Source: Komagataeibacter intermedius TF2 (lineage in GTDB: Bacteria; Pseudomonadota; Alphaproteobacteria; Acetobacterales; Acetobacteraceae). Taken from it: DNA of 37,561 nt. The stretch is taken from the NCBI RefSeq assembly GCF_000964425.1, contig NZ_BANF01000065.1, positions 1 through 37,561 on the forward strand, read 5' to 3'. The notes beneath the pieces were generated by a model that was given only the letters and a program-made list of their open reading frames with translations, did not search any database and was not told the origin of the DNA. A program made the position numbers and the translations under genes. How positions within the stretch are numbered: the first letter of the stretch is position 1; the number at the start of each line of letters is the position of its first letter. Shown piece by piece: positions 8,476 through 17,799 of this stretch.

Positions 8476-10017
8476 TTATTCCCGCGCATGTTTTTCAAGG
8501 AAGGAGGGGACGAGCGGGTTATCACGCTGAAGGGAATTCTTGCTGGGCAGTTGTGATACATCCCATCCGCCACCAAGGTCGGCAATCAGCTTCACGCTGG
8601 CCAGCAGGCGGTTTTCCTGGATCTGCAACGCGGTTTCCTGATCCCCCAGCGCGGTCTGCTGGGTTGTAATCACGGTTGTATAAATGGCGGTGCCAAAACG
8701 GTATTCGTTCATCGACACGTCAACGGCCTTCACCGCCGCACGCACGGCGGCATTCTGCTGGCTGGCCTGATGTTCAAGGATACGCAGGCTGGAAAGCTGG
8801 TCTTCCGTATCCTGCAGGGCGGTCAGCACTGTCTGGCGATAGGTGGCGACCGCGTTGTCGTAATCGGCATTGGCCTCCTGCACCGCTGCCGTCCGGGCAC
8901 CGCCTTCAAACAGGGTCTCGCTTCCCGCAGCCCCCAGCGACCAGATCCGGTTGGCAACCTGGATCAGCGACTGGACGGGATTGCCACTATAGCCATAGGC
9001 GGCGGACAGGGTGACATCGGGATAGAAGGCAGCGATGGCGGCGCCTATTTCCGCATTATATTCTTCCATCGCGCGTTCGGCGGCGGCAATGTCAGGGCGG
9101 CGCTGCAGCAGTGTCGCGGGCAGGTCGACCGGCACGGCCGGAATGGCTGCAGGCATGGCCGCGCGGGCTATGGTCAGGTCGGCGGGCGCCCGGCCAATCA
9201 GCACCGCAATGGCGTGTTCATATTCCGACCGCGCCACATCCGTTGCGGTCGCACTGGCGCGGGTCTGGTCCAGCTCGGTTTCGGCCTGCAGTTCGTCGCC
9301 AGCATTCAGGGTGCCACCTTCATGCTGGTTGCGGATGATCGCAAGGTTATGCGCGTAGAGATCTGCCGACTGGTCCAGCAGCAGCCTGAGGGATTCCTCA
9401 TAACGTAGTGAAAAATAATCCTGCGCCAGCTGTGACTGGTAAGACAGGCGCGCATTGGCAATATCGGCGGCACTCGCCTGCGTGGCCGTGACCTGTTCCT
9501 GTATCTGGCGGCGGATCTTGCCCCACAGGTCCAGATCCCAGTCGGCACTCAGTTCGGCAGCATAGGTATTGCGCGTGGAGCCGGTGCTGTAGGTGGTACC
9601 ACTGGTGGACGTGGCCGTGCTGCCCTGACTGTTGCGCGCAAAGCTGAGATCACCCGAAAGCGTTGGATAGAGGCTGGCCTTTACCGCATTCACCGTCGCC
9701 CGCGCCTTGCGGTACTGGGCTTCGTATTCCTTCAGGTTCTGGTTGGACAGTGCGACCTGATCCTCCAGCGCGTTCAGCGTCGGGTCATTATAGACCAGCC
9801 ACCATTTACCCTTTGGTATTGCCGCCATATCCGGCTGGCTGACCGTCCAGCCGGGGGCGGGCTGCAGTTCCTTGAACCGGGCAGAAATGATGGGCGCCGG
9901 GTGTTTGTAGCGCGGGCCGACCATAAGGCAGCCCGACAGCGTGACCGCCGCCAGCAGTACCGTCGTGCCGCGCAGGGCCATGCGAAAACGGGCGGAAAGA
10001 GAAGAAGGATACGGCAT
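8476..10017 (-). CDS. RND efflux outer-membrane lipoprotein (NodT/OprM family)
   Basis: 513 residues from the chosen start. The signal peptide ends in lipobox LSGC with Cys30, followed by the typical MVGPRYKHPAP. Two repeated outer-membrane-efflux domains follow, with long helical heptad segments and the family phrases RRPDIAAAERAMEEYNAEIGA and FYPDVTLSAAYGY. It would form the trimeric outer-membrane channel for the pumps encoded just upstream. The ATG at 10017 has AGGA about 7 bases before it and gives a clean lipoprotein signal. An in-frame ATG at 10038 and a longer N-terminus overlapping the preceding pump gene are less likely. It is the last gene of the minus-strand efflux operon. Confidence 0.88.
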   Translation of the reverse strand: MPYPSSLSARFRMALRGTTVLLAAVTLSGCLMVGPRYKHPAPIISARFKELQPAPGWTVSQPDMAAIPKGKWWLVYNDPTLNALEDQVALSNQNLKEYEAQYRKARATVNAVKASLYPTLSGDLSFARNSQGSTATSTSGTTYSTGSTRNTYAAELSADWDLDLWGKIRRQIQEQVTATQASAADIANARLSYQSQLAQDYFSLRYEESLRLLLDQSADLYAHNLAIIRNQHEGGTLNAGDELQAETELDQTRASATATDVARSEYEHAIAVLIGRAPADLTIARAAMPAAIPAVPVDLPATLLQRRPDIAAAERAMEEYNAEIGAAIAAFYPDVTLSAAYGYSGNPVQSLIQVANRIWSLGAAGSETLFEGGARTAAVQEANADYDNAVATYRQTVLTALQDTEDQLSSLRILEHQASQQNAAVRAAVKAVDVSMNEYRFGTAIYTTVITTQQTALGDQETALQIQENRLLASVKLIADLGGGWDVSQLPSKNSLQRDNPLVPSFLEKHARE

Positions 10018-10043
10018 GGAACTGTCCTGATACGTCATCACGC

Positions 10044-13000
10044 TCACGAGGAACGGGCAGGGCGCACGGCGCGCGCTATGGCATGGAAAATGGCAGGAAG
10101 GCGGCGGCGACCCCACTGGCCCAGACGGTCGAGATACAGGTACACGACCGGCGTGGTGTACAGCGTCAGCACCTGGCTGAACAGCAGCCCCCCCATGATC
10201 GCAATACCCAGCGGGCGGCGCAGTTCGGCCCCGTACCCGTTACCCACCACCAGCGGGAGTGCCCCCATGGCGGCGGCAATGGTTGTCATCATGATCGGGC
10301 GGAAGCGCAGCAGGCAGGCGGTATGAATGGCGTCCTGAGCCGGGCGGTTGTGGTTGCGTTCCTCGGTAATGGCGAAGTCCACCAGCATGATGGCGTTCTT
10401 CTTCACGATCCCGATCAGCAGGATCAGCCCGATCAGCGCGATCAGGTCGAACTCCTGCCCCAGCAGGTACAGCGCCAGCAGCGCCCCCACACCGGCCGAG
10501 GGCAGGGTGGAGAGAATGGTCAGCGGATGGACATAGCTTTCATACAGGATGCCCAGCACCAGATAGACAGCACCCAGTGCCGCCACGATCAGGAGAGGTT
10601 CGTTACTGGCGGAACTCTGGAACTGGGCGGCGGTGCCGGCAAAATGCCCGTGCACGCTCGCCGGTACCTGCAGCCGGACAATCTCCTCGTTGATGATCCG
10701 TGTGGCATCGGACATGGAAGCACCGGACGCCAGGTTGAACGACAGCGTGGCCGCCAGCGACTGCCCCTGATGGTTCACACTCAGCGGCATGGTCGCGGAC
10801 TGCATGCCGGACACGACAGAAAGCGGGACCATCGTTTCCGCCGTGGAGGAGACGGCCGACCCGCTGGAAGCCCCGCTGCCGCCCGCAAGACTGTTCTGGA
10901 TCTGGTTGGCAAAGGACTGGCTGCTGAGCGAGGATGAGGTGGTGGACGTAGTGGAAGACGATGTCACCTTGATCGTATTGCTCTGCGTGCTGCCGCTGGC
11001 GGTCCCGCCCGATGTGCTGACCCATACCTGTTGCAGGGTGTCGGCATTGTCCCAGTATTTCGGCAGCACGTTCATCACCACCCGGTACTGGTTCAGCGGG
11101 TTGTAGATGACCGAAGCCGCACGCTGGCCAAAGGCATCATAGATCGTGTTGGAGATCAGCTGCGGGGTCAGGTTCGTCCGCCCCGATACGTCACGGTTGA
11201 TCATGACATTGGTGGAAAGCCCGCCCTGCTGCACATCCGATGAGACATCCCGCAGTTCCGCATGCTTCTGCAATGCCGCCTGCAGGCGGGGAATCCAGTG
11301 GTACAGCGTCGCCGCGTCATCGCTTTGCAATGTGTACTGATAGGCCCCGTTGGCCTGCCGCCCGCCCGAGGGCAGCAGGCTGGGCAGCATGGCGATGAAC
11401 TGCCCGCCCACAAGATCATGCGTGCGGTGGGTCAGATCGGCCAGTGTCTGGCTGATGGTGGTCTTGCGCTGCGCCTTGTCGATCAGGTCAATGAAGATGT
11501 TGGCCTGGTTGCTGGAATTGCGGCCACCAACAAAACCGGTCACGCCAGAGACCTGTCCGTTCTCCAGAATGTTCTTTTCCACCTGATCGACTTTCGCCAG
11601 CATCTCATCGAAGGAAGTGGCCTGATCGGCAACGAGATGCGCCATCATCATGCCGGTATCCTCGGTCGGGAACAGACCTTTGGGCATGATTACGAACAGC
11701 AGGCCCATTACCCCGATGGTTACGGGCAGCGAAAGCAGCACCAGCCTGCGATGGCGCAGGGCCGCCCCCAGTGACCGGCCATAGGCGTTTTCCACGTAAG
11801 CAAAGGCCCGTTCCATCCGCGCTGACAGGCGTGACCAGAAGGTTGGCGGCCGGTCGGCCCGCGCTTCCCCCGATGGCAGGATACGTGCGCACATCATGGG
11901 CGTAAGCGTAAGCGACAGCACCATGGAGACGAGCACCATGACCGAAATGGTCACGGCGAACTCATGCAGCAGGCTGCCCATCAGCCCCCCCAGCATGAGA
12001 ATGGGCAGGAACACCGCCACCAGCGAGATGGAGACCGACAGCACGGTAAAGGCCACTTCCTGCGCACCCTGCAGCACCGCATCGGCGCGGCTCGCCCCCT
12101 GTTCCATGTGGCGGCTGATATTCTCGATCACCACAATGGCATCATCCACCACAAAGCCCGTCGCAATGGTCAGTGCCATGAGGGAAAGGCTGTCGAGCGA
12201 ATAGTTCAGGAGCTTCATCACGCCAAACGTCGTGACCAGCGATGCGGGAATGACCAGGGCCGGCACGATGGTCGTGCGTGGCGAACGCAGGAACACCAGC
12301 ACCACGCCAACCACCAGCAGGACCGATAGCACCAGCGTGCTCTTGGTATCGGTCAGGGCCGCCTGGATGGTGGCGGAGCGGTCCATGCCGACATGCAGTT
12401 CCACATCAGCGGGCAAGGCGGCCTTCAGGGTCGGAAACTGCGCCCTGATCTGGTTGATGGTCTGGACCACATTCGCCCCCGCACGGGGAAAGACAATGGC
12501 CAGAACGGCGGGCTTGCGGTTGAAGAAGCCGCCATTCTCAACATTTTCCACCCCGTCAGTCACCTGCGCCACGTCCTCCAGCCGCACCGGACGCATGCTG
12601 CGATAGGCCACGATCAGGCCCTTGAGGTCCTTTGCGCCATGAACCTGATCGTTGGTCTGCAGGATCAGGCGCTGCTTTCCACGATTGAGGAATCCCTTGG
12701 GCGTATTGGCATTGGCTGATGACAGGGCGGCACGGATATCCTCGAACCCGATGCCGTATTTGAACAGGGCGAGGGGGTTGAGTTCCACCCGCACGGCAGG
12801 CAGCGCCGCCCCACCCAGCATGAGCTGCCCCACGCCACTGATCTGGGAGAGATGCTGTTCAAGCACATTGGTCGCCACATCATAGACCTGCGCGGGCGTT
12901 CGGGTTTCCGATGTAAGGGCAAGCACCATGACCGGCATGCCGGCAGTGTTGGCCTCGACATAGGTCGGGTTCTGCCGCAGGGTAGCGGGCAGGTCCGCGC

Positions 13001-13346
13001 GGGCTGCCACGATGGCCGCCTGCACGTCACGCGCGGCGCTGTTGATGTCACGGGAGGTATCGAACTGCAGGGCAATGCTGACCTGCCCCGTCACGGACTG
13101 CGAGGTCATCTCGCTCAGCCCGGCAATCGTGCCCAGATGCCGCTCCAGCGGTTCGGCAATGGTGCTGGCAATCTGTTCCGGCGTGCCACCGGCCTGCTGG
13201 GCCTGCACCTGAATGACCGGCAGATCGACATTGGGCAGGTCGGATACGGGCAGCAGCCAGTAGCCGATGGCGCCGGCAATCATCATGCCGATCACGATAA
13301 GCGTGGTGCCGATCGGGCGCTTTATGCACAGGGCGACGATCGACAT
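10044..13346 (-). CDS. mdtC: RND multidrug efflux pump subunit, MdtC-like
   Basis: 1100 residues from the ATG at 13346, one base after the stop of the preceding pump gene and with GGAGGC upstream. It begins MSIVALCIKRPIGTTL and has the twelve-helix RND plan with two large periplasmic halves. The TM4 proton-relay acidic pair is present (GFVVDDAIVVIENISRH), as is GILYESYVHPLTI in the second half. Where MdtC-type proteins have a short periplasmic strand before a PLS motif, this protein carries about 60 extra residues very rich in Ser, Thr and Gly, roughly 10830-11020. It would work with the adjacent MdtB-like pump as a heteromultimer exporting drugs or toxic compounds through the lipoprotein channel. 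Substrates cannot be read from sequence. Confidence 0.9.
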   Translation of the reverse strand: MSIVALCIKRPIGTTLIVIGMMIAGAIGYWLLPVSDLPNVDLPVIQVQAQQAGGTPEQIASTIAEPLERHLGTIAGLSEMTSQSVTGQVSIALQFDTSRDINSAARDVQAAIVAARADLPATLRQNPTYVEANTAGMPVMVLALTSETRTPAQVYDVATNVLEQHLSQISGVGQLMLGGAALPAVRVELNPLALFKYGIGFEDIRAALSSANANTPKGFLNRGKQRLILQTNDQVHGAKDLKGLIVAYRSMRPVRLEDVAQVTDGVENVENGGFFNRKPAVLAIVFPRAGANVVQTINQIRAQFPTLKAALPADVELHVGMDRSATIQAALTDTKSTLVLSVLLVVGVVLVFLRSPRTTIVPALVIPASLVTTFGVMKLLNYSLDSLSLMALTIATGFVVDDAIVVIENISRHMEQGASRADAVLQGAQEVAFTVLSVSISLVAVFLPILMLGGLMGSLLHEFAVTISVMVLVSMVLSLTLTPMMCARILPSGEARADRPPTFWSRLSARMERAFAYVENAYGRSLGAALRHRRLVLLSLPVTIGVMGLLFVIMPKGLFPTEDTGMMMAHLVADQATSFDEMLAKVDQVEKNILENGQVSGVTGFVGGRNSSNQANIFIDLIDKAQRKTTISQTLADLTHRTHDLVGGQFIAMLPSLLPSGGRQANGAYQYTLQSDDAATLYHWIPRLQAALQKHAELRDVSSDVQQGGLSTNVMINRDVSGRTNLTPQLISNTIYDAFGQRAASVIYNPLNQYRVVMNVLPKYWDNADTLQQVWVSTSGGTASGSTQSNTIKVTSSSTTSTTSSSLSSQSFANQIQNSLAGGSGASSGSAVSSTAETMVPLSVVSGMQSATMPLSVNHQGQSLAATLSFNLASGASMSDATRIINEEIVRLQVPASVHGHFAGTAAQFQSSASNEPLLIVAALGAVYLVLGILYESYVHPLTILSTLPSAGVGALLALYLLGQEFDLIALIGLILLIGIVKKNAIMLVDFAITEERNHNRPAQDAIHTACLLRFRPIMMTTIAAAMGALPLVVGNGYGAELRRPLGIAIMGGLLFSQVLTLYTTPVVYLYLDRLGQWGRRRLPAIFHAIARAVRPARSS

Positions 13347-13347
13347 G

Positions 13348-16300
13348 TCAGCGTGCCTCCCCTGAAGGCGCAGGGGGCGCGGACGCATGGCGGGCGCGGA
13401 AGGCGGCAAAGCGCAGGCGCACCCGCTCCATGAACAGGTAGATGACCGGCGTGGTGAACAGGGTCAGCAACTGGCTTACGGCAAGACCACCGACAATGGC
13501 ATAACCCAGCGGGCGGCGCAGTTCCGACCCGGTCCCGGTGCCGATCACCATGGGAATGGCGCCCAGCATGGCGGCCAGCGTGGTCATCAGGATCGGGCGG
13601 AAGCGCAGCCGGGCCGCACGCGTTATGGACTGCACGGAATCCATGCCTTCCAGCCGTTCCGCCTCCAGCGCGAAGTCGATCATCATGATGGCGTTTTTCT
13701 TCACGATGCCGATCAGCAGCACGATCCCGATCACGCCCATCACGTCCAGCCCGGACCCCGATACCCACAGCACCAGCAGCGCGCCAATGGCGGCCGAGGG
13801 CAGGGTGGACAGGATGGTCAGCGGGTGGATGAAGCTTTCATACAGCACACCCAGCACGATATAGACCGCAACAACGGCCGCCAGTATCAGCCAGGCCTCG
13901 TTGCTCATGCTGCCCGCAAACACGGCGGCCGTGCCCTGAAAGGATGTCTGCATGGTGGCGGGCAGGTGCAGCGATTTTTCCACCCGTTCGATCGCATCGG
14001 TCGCGGCCCCCAGCGAATAGCCCGGTGCGACATTGAACGAGATGGTCGATGCCGGAAACTGCGCCACATGGGTAATCAGCAGCGGCGCGGTGGATGCCGA
14101 CATGCGTGTTACCGTGCTCATCGGTACAAGGCCGGATGACGGGTCACGGGTCGGGCCAGAGGTGCTGGTGGCCCCGCTGCCGCTTGCGGCCAGGTACAGC
14201 CTGTCCAGCGCCTCGGGCGTGGTCTGGAGGGCCGGGTCGGCCTCAAGGATCACACGATACTGGTTGGACTGGGTGTAAATGGTGGAAATCTGGCGCTGGC
14301 CAAAGGAATCATACAGCAGGTTGTCCACCGTTTCCGGCGTGATGGAAAAACGTGCCCCCGTGGCCCGGTCCAGCGTGACATTGGCCGCCAGCCCCTGCGC
14401 CTGCAGGTCGGATGTTACATCGGCCAGCGCCGGTTCCCTGCGCAGCGCGTCAGTCAGGCGCGGCACCCATATGGCAAGGCGGTTCGTGTCGGAATCCGCC
14501 ACAAGGAACTGGTACTGGGTGGCGGATACGTTGGTGTTCAGGGTCAGGTCCTGCACCGGCTGGAGGTAAAGCTGGGTCCCGGCTATGGCGGCTGTCTCGC
14601 GCTGGATACGCTGCGCCACCTTTGCTGCCGACAGGCTGCGTCTGTCATGTGGCGTCAGGTTGATTTCAAAACGCCCCCGGTTGAGCGTGGTGTTGTCCCC
14701 ATCCACACCGATATAGGAGGACAGGCTGACCACGTCCGCATCCTTCGCAATCGCCGCCCCCAGCTGCTGCTGCAGGTCGCGCATCGCATCGAACGAGATG
14801 GAGGCATCCATGACCGACACGCCCTGGATGACCCCGGTATCCTGCTCCGGGAACAGCCCCTTGGGAATGACAACGACAAGCAGGCCGGTCAGCGCCAGCG
14901 TCGCCACGAACAGGACAAGGGTGGCACGCTGGTGGCGCAGTACCCGCGTCAGCCCCCGGTCATAGGCATCGATCACCGAGACGATCAGCCGGTCGGTCGC
15001 CTGTGCCCAGCGCGGCCTGGTTACGGCATGGGCCCTGTCCTTGAGCAGACGGGCGCACATCATCGGCACCAGCGTGAGAGAGACCACGGCGGACAGGATG
15101 ATGGTCACCGCCAGTGTCACCGCGAATTCATAAAACAGCCGCCCGATCACATCGCCCATGAACAGCAGCGGGATCAGCACGGCGATGAGCGAGATGGTCA
15201 GCGAGACGATGGTAAAGCCGATCTCGCCCGCGCCCTCCAGCGCCGCAGTCATCCGGTCGCGGCCCATCTCGATATAGCGGGCGATGTTCTCGATCATGAC
15301 AATCGCATCATCCACCACGAAGCCGGTGGAGATGGTGAGCGACATGAGCGAGAGATTGTCGAGCGAGAACCCCATCATGTCCATCACCGCCAGCGTGCCG
15401 ATAATGGACAGCGGCACGGACAGCGCCGGGATGACGGTGGCCGACGGATCATGCAGGAACACGAAGATCACGCCCACCACCAGCGCCAGGGCCAGACCCA
15501 GTTCGAATTCCACATCCGCCACGGAAGCGCGGATCGTGGTGGTCCGGTCGGTCAGTGGCGTGATGGTGACGCCGCCGGGCATGTCCTGCTGCAGTGACGG
15601 CAGGGTTGCCTTGATGGCGTTGACGGTGTTGATGATGTTGGCCGAAGGCTGGCGGCGGATGTTCAGGATGATGGCCGGGGTCTGGTTCGACCATCCGGCA
15701 AGCTGGGTGTCTTCCGCCCCTTCCACCACCGTTGCGATATCACGCAGACGGACCGGGCCCTGACTGGTGTCGGACCAGCCGACAACCTGATTGAGCAGCT
15801 GGTCGGTGCTGGAAATCTGGCTGTCGATATGGATGGTGCGGTTCAGCTTTTTGCCGTTGAAGCTGCCGGTGGGGGAATTGACATTCACGTTGCCGATCGT
15901 GGTGCGCAGCGTATCCATATCGATGCCCAGCGCGGTCGCTTTGGGCACATTGACACGGACGCGGTAGGCCTTCTTGTTCCCGCCCGACAGCGAGACTTCA
16001 CCCACGCCCGAAATCTCGCTGATCTTCTGCTGCAGGCGTGTCGTCACGTAATCCTGCACTTCGGGCAGGGGCAGGGTGGTGGACGTTACCCCCAGGATCA
16101 TGATGGGCGTATCGGCCGGATTGACCTTGGAATAGATGGGGGGCGCGGGCAGGGCGCTGGGCAGCAGGGAATTGGCGGCGTTGATCGCTTCCTGCACCTC
16201 CTGCTCGGCCACGTCCAGCGACGTGGTCAGCCCGAAGCGCAGCGTGATGACGGATGCCCCGGCCGAGGACTGGGATGTCATCTGGTCCAGCCCGGCCATT

Positions 16301-16518
16301 TCGCCCATCTGCCCTTCCAGTGGTGCGGTGACGGATGTCATCATCACATCCGCACTGGCGCCGGGGTAGAAGGTACGGACCACAATGGTGGGATAATCCA
16401 CTTCCGGCAGGGCCGAAATGGGCAGGAAGCGGTAGCCGATCAGTCCCGCCAGCAGCAGCGCGAACATGAGCAACGTGGTGGCGACGGGCCGCTTTATGAA
16501 AAGACGGGAGGGATTCAT
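13348..16518 (-). CDS. mdtB: RND multidrug efflux pump subunit, MdtB-like
   Basis: 1056 residues beginning MNPSRLFIKRPVATTL. It has the RND twelve-helix architecture, ALPEVDYPTIVV before the porter domain, TM4 Asp pair GFVVDDAIVMIENIARY and the late GVLYESFIHPLTI motif. Length and order (membrane fusion protein, this pump, second pump) match MdtB of MdtABC. A shorter Ser/Thr/Gly-rich insertion of about 20 residues (around 14115-14190) sits where the neighbouring pump has its larger one. The start overlaps the stop of the fusion-protein gene by 4 bases, and the next pump begins one base after this stop, so stoichiometric translation is likely. Confidence 0.9.
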   Translation of the reverse strand: MNPSRLFIKRPVATTLLMFALLLAGLIGYRFLPISALPEVDYPTIVVRTFYPGASADVMMTSVTAPLEGQMGEMAGLDQMTSQSSAGASVITLRFGLTTSLDVAEQEVQEAINAANSLLPSALPAPPIYSKVNPADTPIMILGVTSTTLPLPEVQDYVTTRLQQKISEISGVGEVSLSGGNKKAYRVRVNVPKATALGIDMDTLRTTIGNVNVNSPTGSFNGKKLNRTIHIDSQISSTDQLLNQVVGWSDTSQGPVRLRDIATVVEGAEDTQLAGWSNQTPAIILNIRRQPSANIINTVNAIKATLPSLQQDMPGGVTITPLTDRTTTIRASVADVEFELGLALALVVGVIFVFLHDPSATVIPALSVPLSIIGTLAVMDMMGFSLDNLSLMSLTISTGFVVDDAIVMIENIARYIEMGRDRMTAALEGAGEIGFTIVSLTISLIAVLIPLLFMGDVIGRLFYEFAVTLAVTIILSAVVSLTLVPMMCARLLKDRAHAVTRPRWAQATDRLIVSVIDAYDRGLTRVLRHQRATLVLFVATLALTGLLVVVIPKGLFPEQDTGVIQGVSVMDASISFDAMRDLQQQLGAAIAKDADVVSLSSYIGVDGDNTTLNRGRFEINLTPHDRRSLSAAKVAQRIQRETAAIAGTQLYLQPVQDLTLNTNVSATQYQFLVADSDTNRLAIWVPRLTDALRREPALADVTSDLQAQGLAANVTLDRATGARFSITPETVDNLLYDSFGQRQISTIYTQSNQYRVILEADPALQTTPEALDRLYLAASGSGATSTSGPTRDPSSGLVPMSTVTRMSASTAPLLITHVAQFPASTISFNVAPGYSLGAATDAIERVEKSLHLPATMQTSFQGTAAVFAGSMSNEAWLILAAVVAVYIVLGVLYESFIHPLTILSTLPSAAIGALLVLWVSGSGLDVMGVIGIVLLIGIVKKNAIMMIDFALEAERLEGMDSVQSITRAARLRFRPILMTTLAAMLGAIPMVIGTGTGSELRRPLGYAIVGGLAVSQLLTLFTTPVIYLFMERVRLRFAAFRARHASAPPAPSGEAR

Positions 16519-17753
16519 TGTCCCCCCTGCGTCGTGCTGGTGGTGGCGGGAATGGTAACCTTCGCACCGGCATGCAGGCGGTCGATGCCCGATGTCACCA
16601 CCTGTTCATCCGCCTTCAGGCCAGAGGACACAACGACCGTATCCCCCTGGCTCACGCCGGTTTTGACCAGACGCACGGCCACGGTGCCATCGGACTGTAC
16701 GACATACACGAAAGAGCCGTTGGGGCCGGACTGGATGGCGCTGGTGGGGGCAAGCAGCACATCGTGCTCGGTATCCACCAGCAGGTGGGCATTGACGAAC
16801 TGGTTGGGGAACAGGTCTTCGTCCTTATTGGGGAACAGGGCACGCAGCCGGACCGTGCCGGTCGCGGTATCGATCTGGCTGTCCAGACTGCTGACCGCGC
16901 CATCGGTCAGCTTCGTGGTGTCCGTGCTGTCCCATGCCTCGACCGGTAGGGTTCTGGTCGTACGCAGCCGTTTCCACACCATGCCCAGCTTGTCCTGTGG
17001 CAGGGTGAAGATGACCGAGATCGGCTGCATCTGCGTCAGGACCGCAAGCCCGCCGGACTGTGCCGCGGTAATGTAATTGCCCCGGTCCACCGCACGGATA
17101 CCGACACGGCCACTGACGGGTGCGGTGATATGGCAGTATTCAACGTCCAGCCTGTAAGTATCGACAAGCCCCTGATCGGCCTCCACCGTGCCTTCAAGCT
17201 GCTTGACCTTGTACTGCTGGTCCTGTGCCGTCTGGGTATCGATACTGTCGCGTCTGAGCAGCTTCTGGTACCGGATGTTATCCATCCGCGCTTCATCAAG
17301 CTGGGCCTGATCGGCCGCGAGTTGTCCGGAATACTGCTTCAGTTCGGCTTCGTAGGGGCGGGGGTCGATGACCGCCAGCAGGTCGCCTTCATGCACTTCC
17401 TGTCCTTCGGTAAAGAGCACCTGCGTCAGATAGCCGTCCACACGGGTCTGTACCGTGACATTGGTGACAGGAATGACCGTACCCAGTTCGCTCAGCACAA
17501 CCGGCATATCGCCAGCCTTTATGGTCGCAACGGAGACCGGAATGCCCGCATCCACCGTTTTCGTGGCCGCCTTCGCGCCGCACAGCGGATGCAGGCCAGC
17601 CAGAAACAGCGCTGTCAGCAGGGTAGCGCGACGCAGGCCGTGATACTTGACCCGTGTCGTGTTCTTACGCGTTGAAACGATATCCCGCGTCACATGGCAG
17701 GAAAGCCCGCCGCACGTGGACACGGAGAAAGGAAAATCGTGAACAGGCTGCAT
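16515..17753 (-). CDS. mdtA: RND efflux periplasmic membrane fusion protein, MdtA-like
   Basis: About 412 residues from the ATG at 17753. A hydrophobic export segment (LLTALFLAGLHPLCGAKA) is preceded by a basic stretch. The HlyD/AcrA layout follows: a beta-strand start (GIPVSVATIKAGDMPVVLSE), split biotinyl-lipoyl halves (VDGYLTQVLFTEGQEVHEGD and ITAPVSGRVGIRAVDRG), an alpha-hairpin between them, then a beta-barrel and a membrane-proximal domain. The start is uncertain: 17753 leaves over 30 residues before the signal segment. A GTG at 17690 is an alternative, as is a longer start overlapping the kinase gene. It joins the RND pumps to the outer-membrane channel and overlaps the MdtB-like gene by 4 bases. 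Confidence 0.85.
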   Translation of the reverse strand: MQPVHDFPFSVSTCGGLSCHVTRDIVSTRKNTTRVKYHGLRRATLLTALFLAGLHPLCGAKAATKTVDAGIPVSVATIKAGDMPVVLSELGTVIPVTNVTVQTRVDGYLTQVLFTEGQEVHEGDLLAVIDPRPYEAELKQYSGQLAADQAQLDEARMDNIRYQKLLRRDSIDTQTAQDQQYKVKQLEGTVEADQGLVDTYRLDVEYCHITAPVSGRVGIRAVDRGNYITAAQSGGLAVLTQMQPISVIFTLPQDKLGMVWKRLRTTRTLPVEAWDSTDTTKLTDGAVSSLDSQIDTATGTVRLRALFPNKDEDLFPNQFVNAHLLVDTEHDVLLAPTSAIQSGPNGSFVYVVQSDGTVAVRLVKTGVSQGDTVVVSSGLKADEQVVTSGIDRLHAGAKVTIPATTSTTQGGQ

Positions 17754-17799
17754 TCTTCTAAGGTCCGTCTCTGTACTGGCGTGGCGGGGAACCTGGGTA

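Noticed and set aside
14647-15597. Plus-strand open frame of 316 codons opposite the MdtB-like pump
   Set aside because: Composition is His/Asp/Gln/Arg-rich as expected from antisense of RND codons, and the minus-strand pump has full family motifs.
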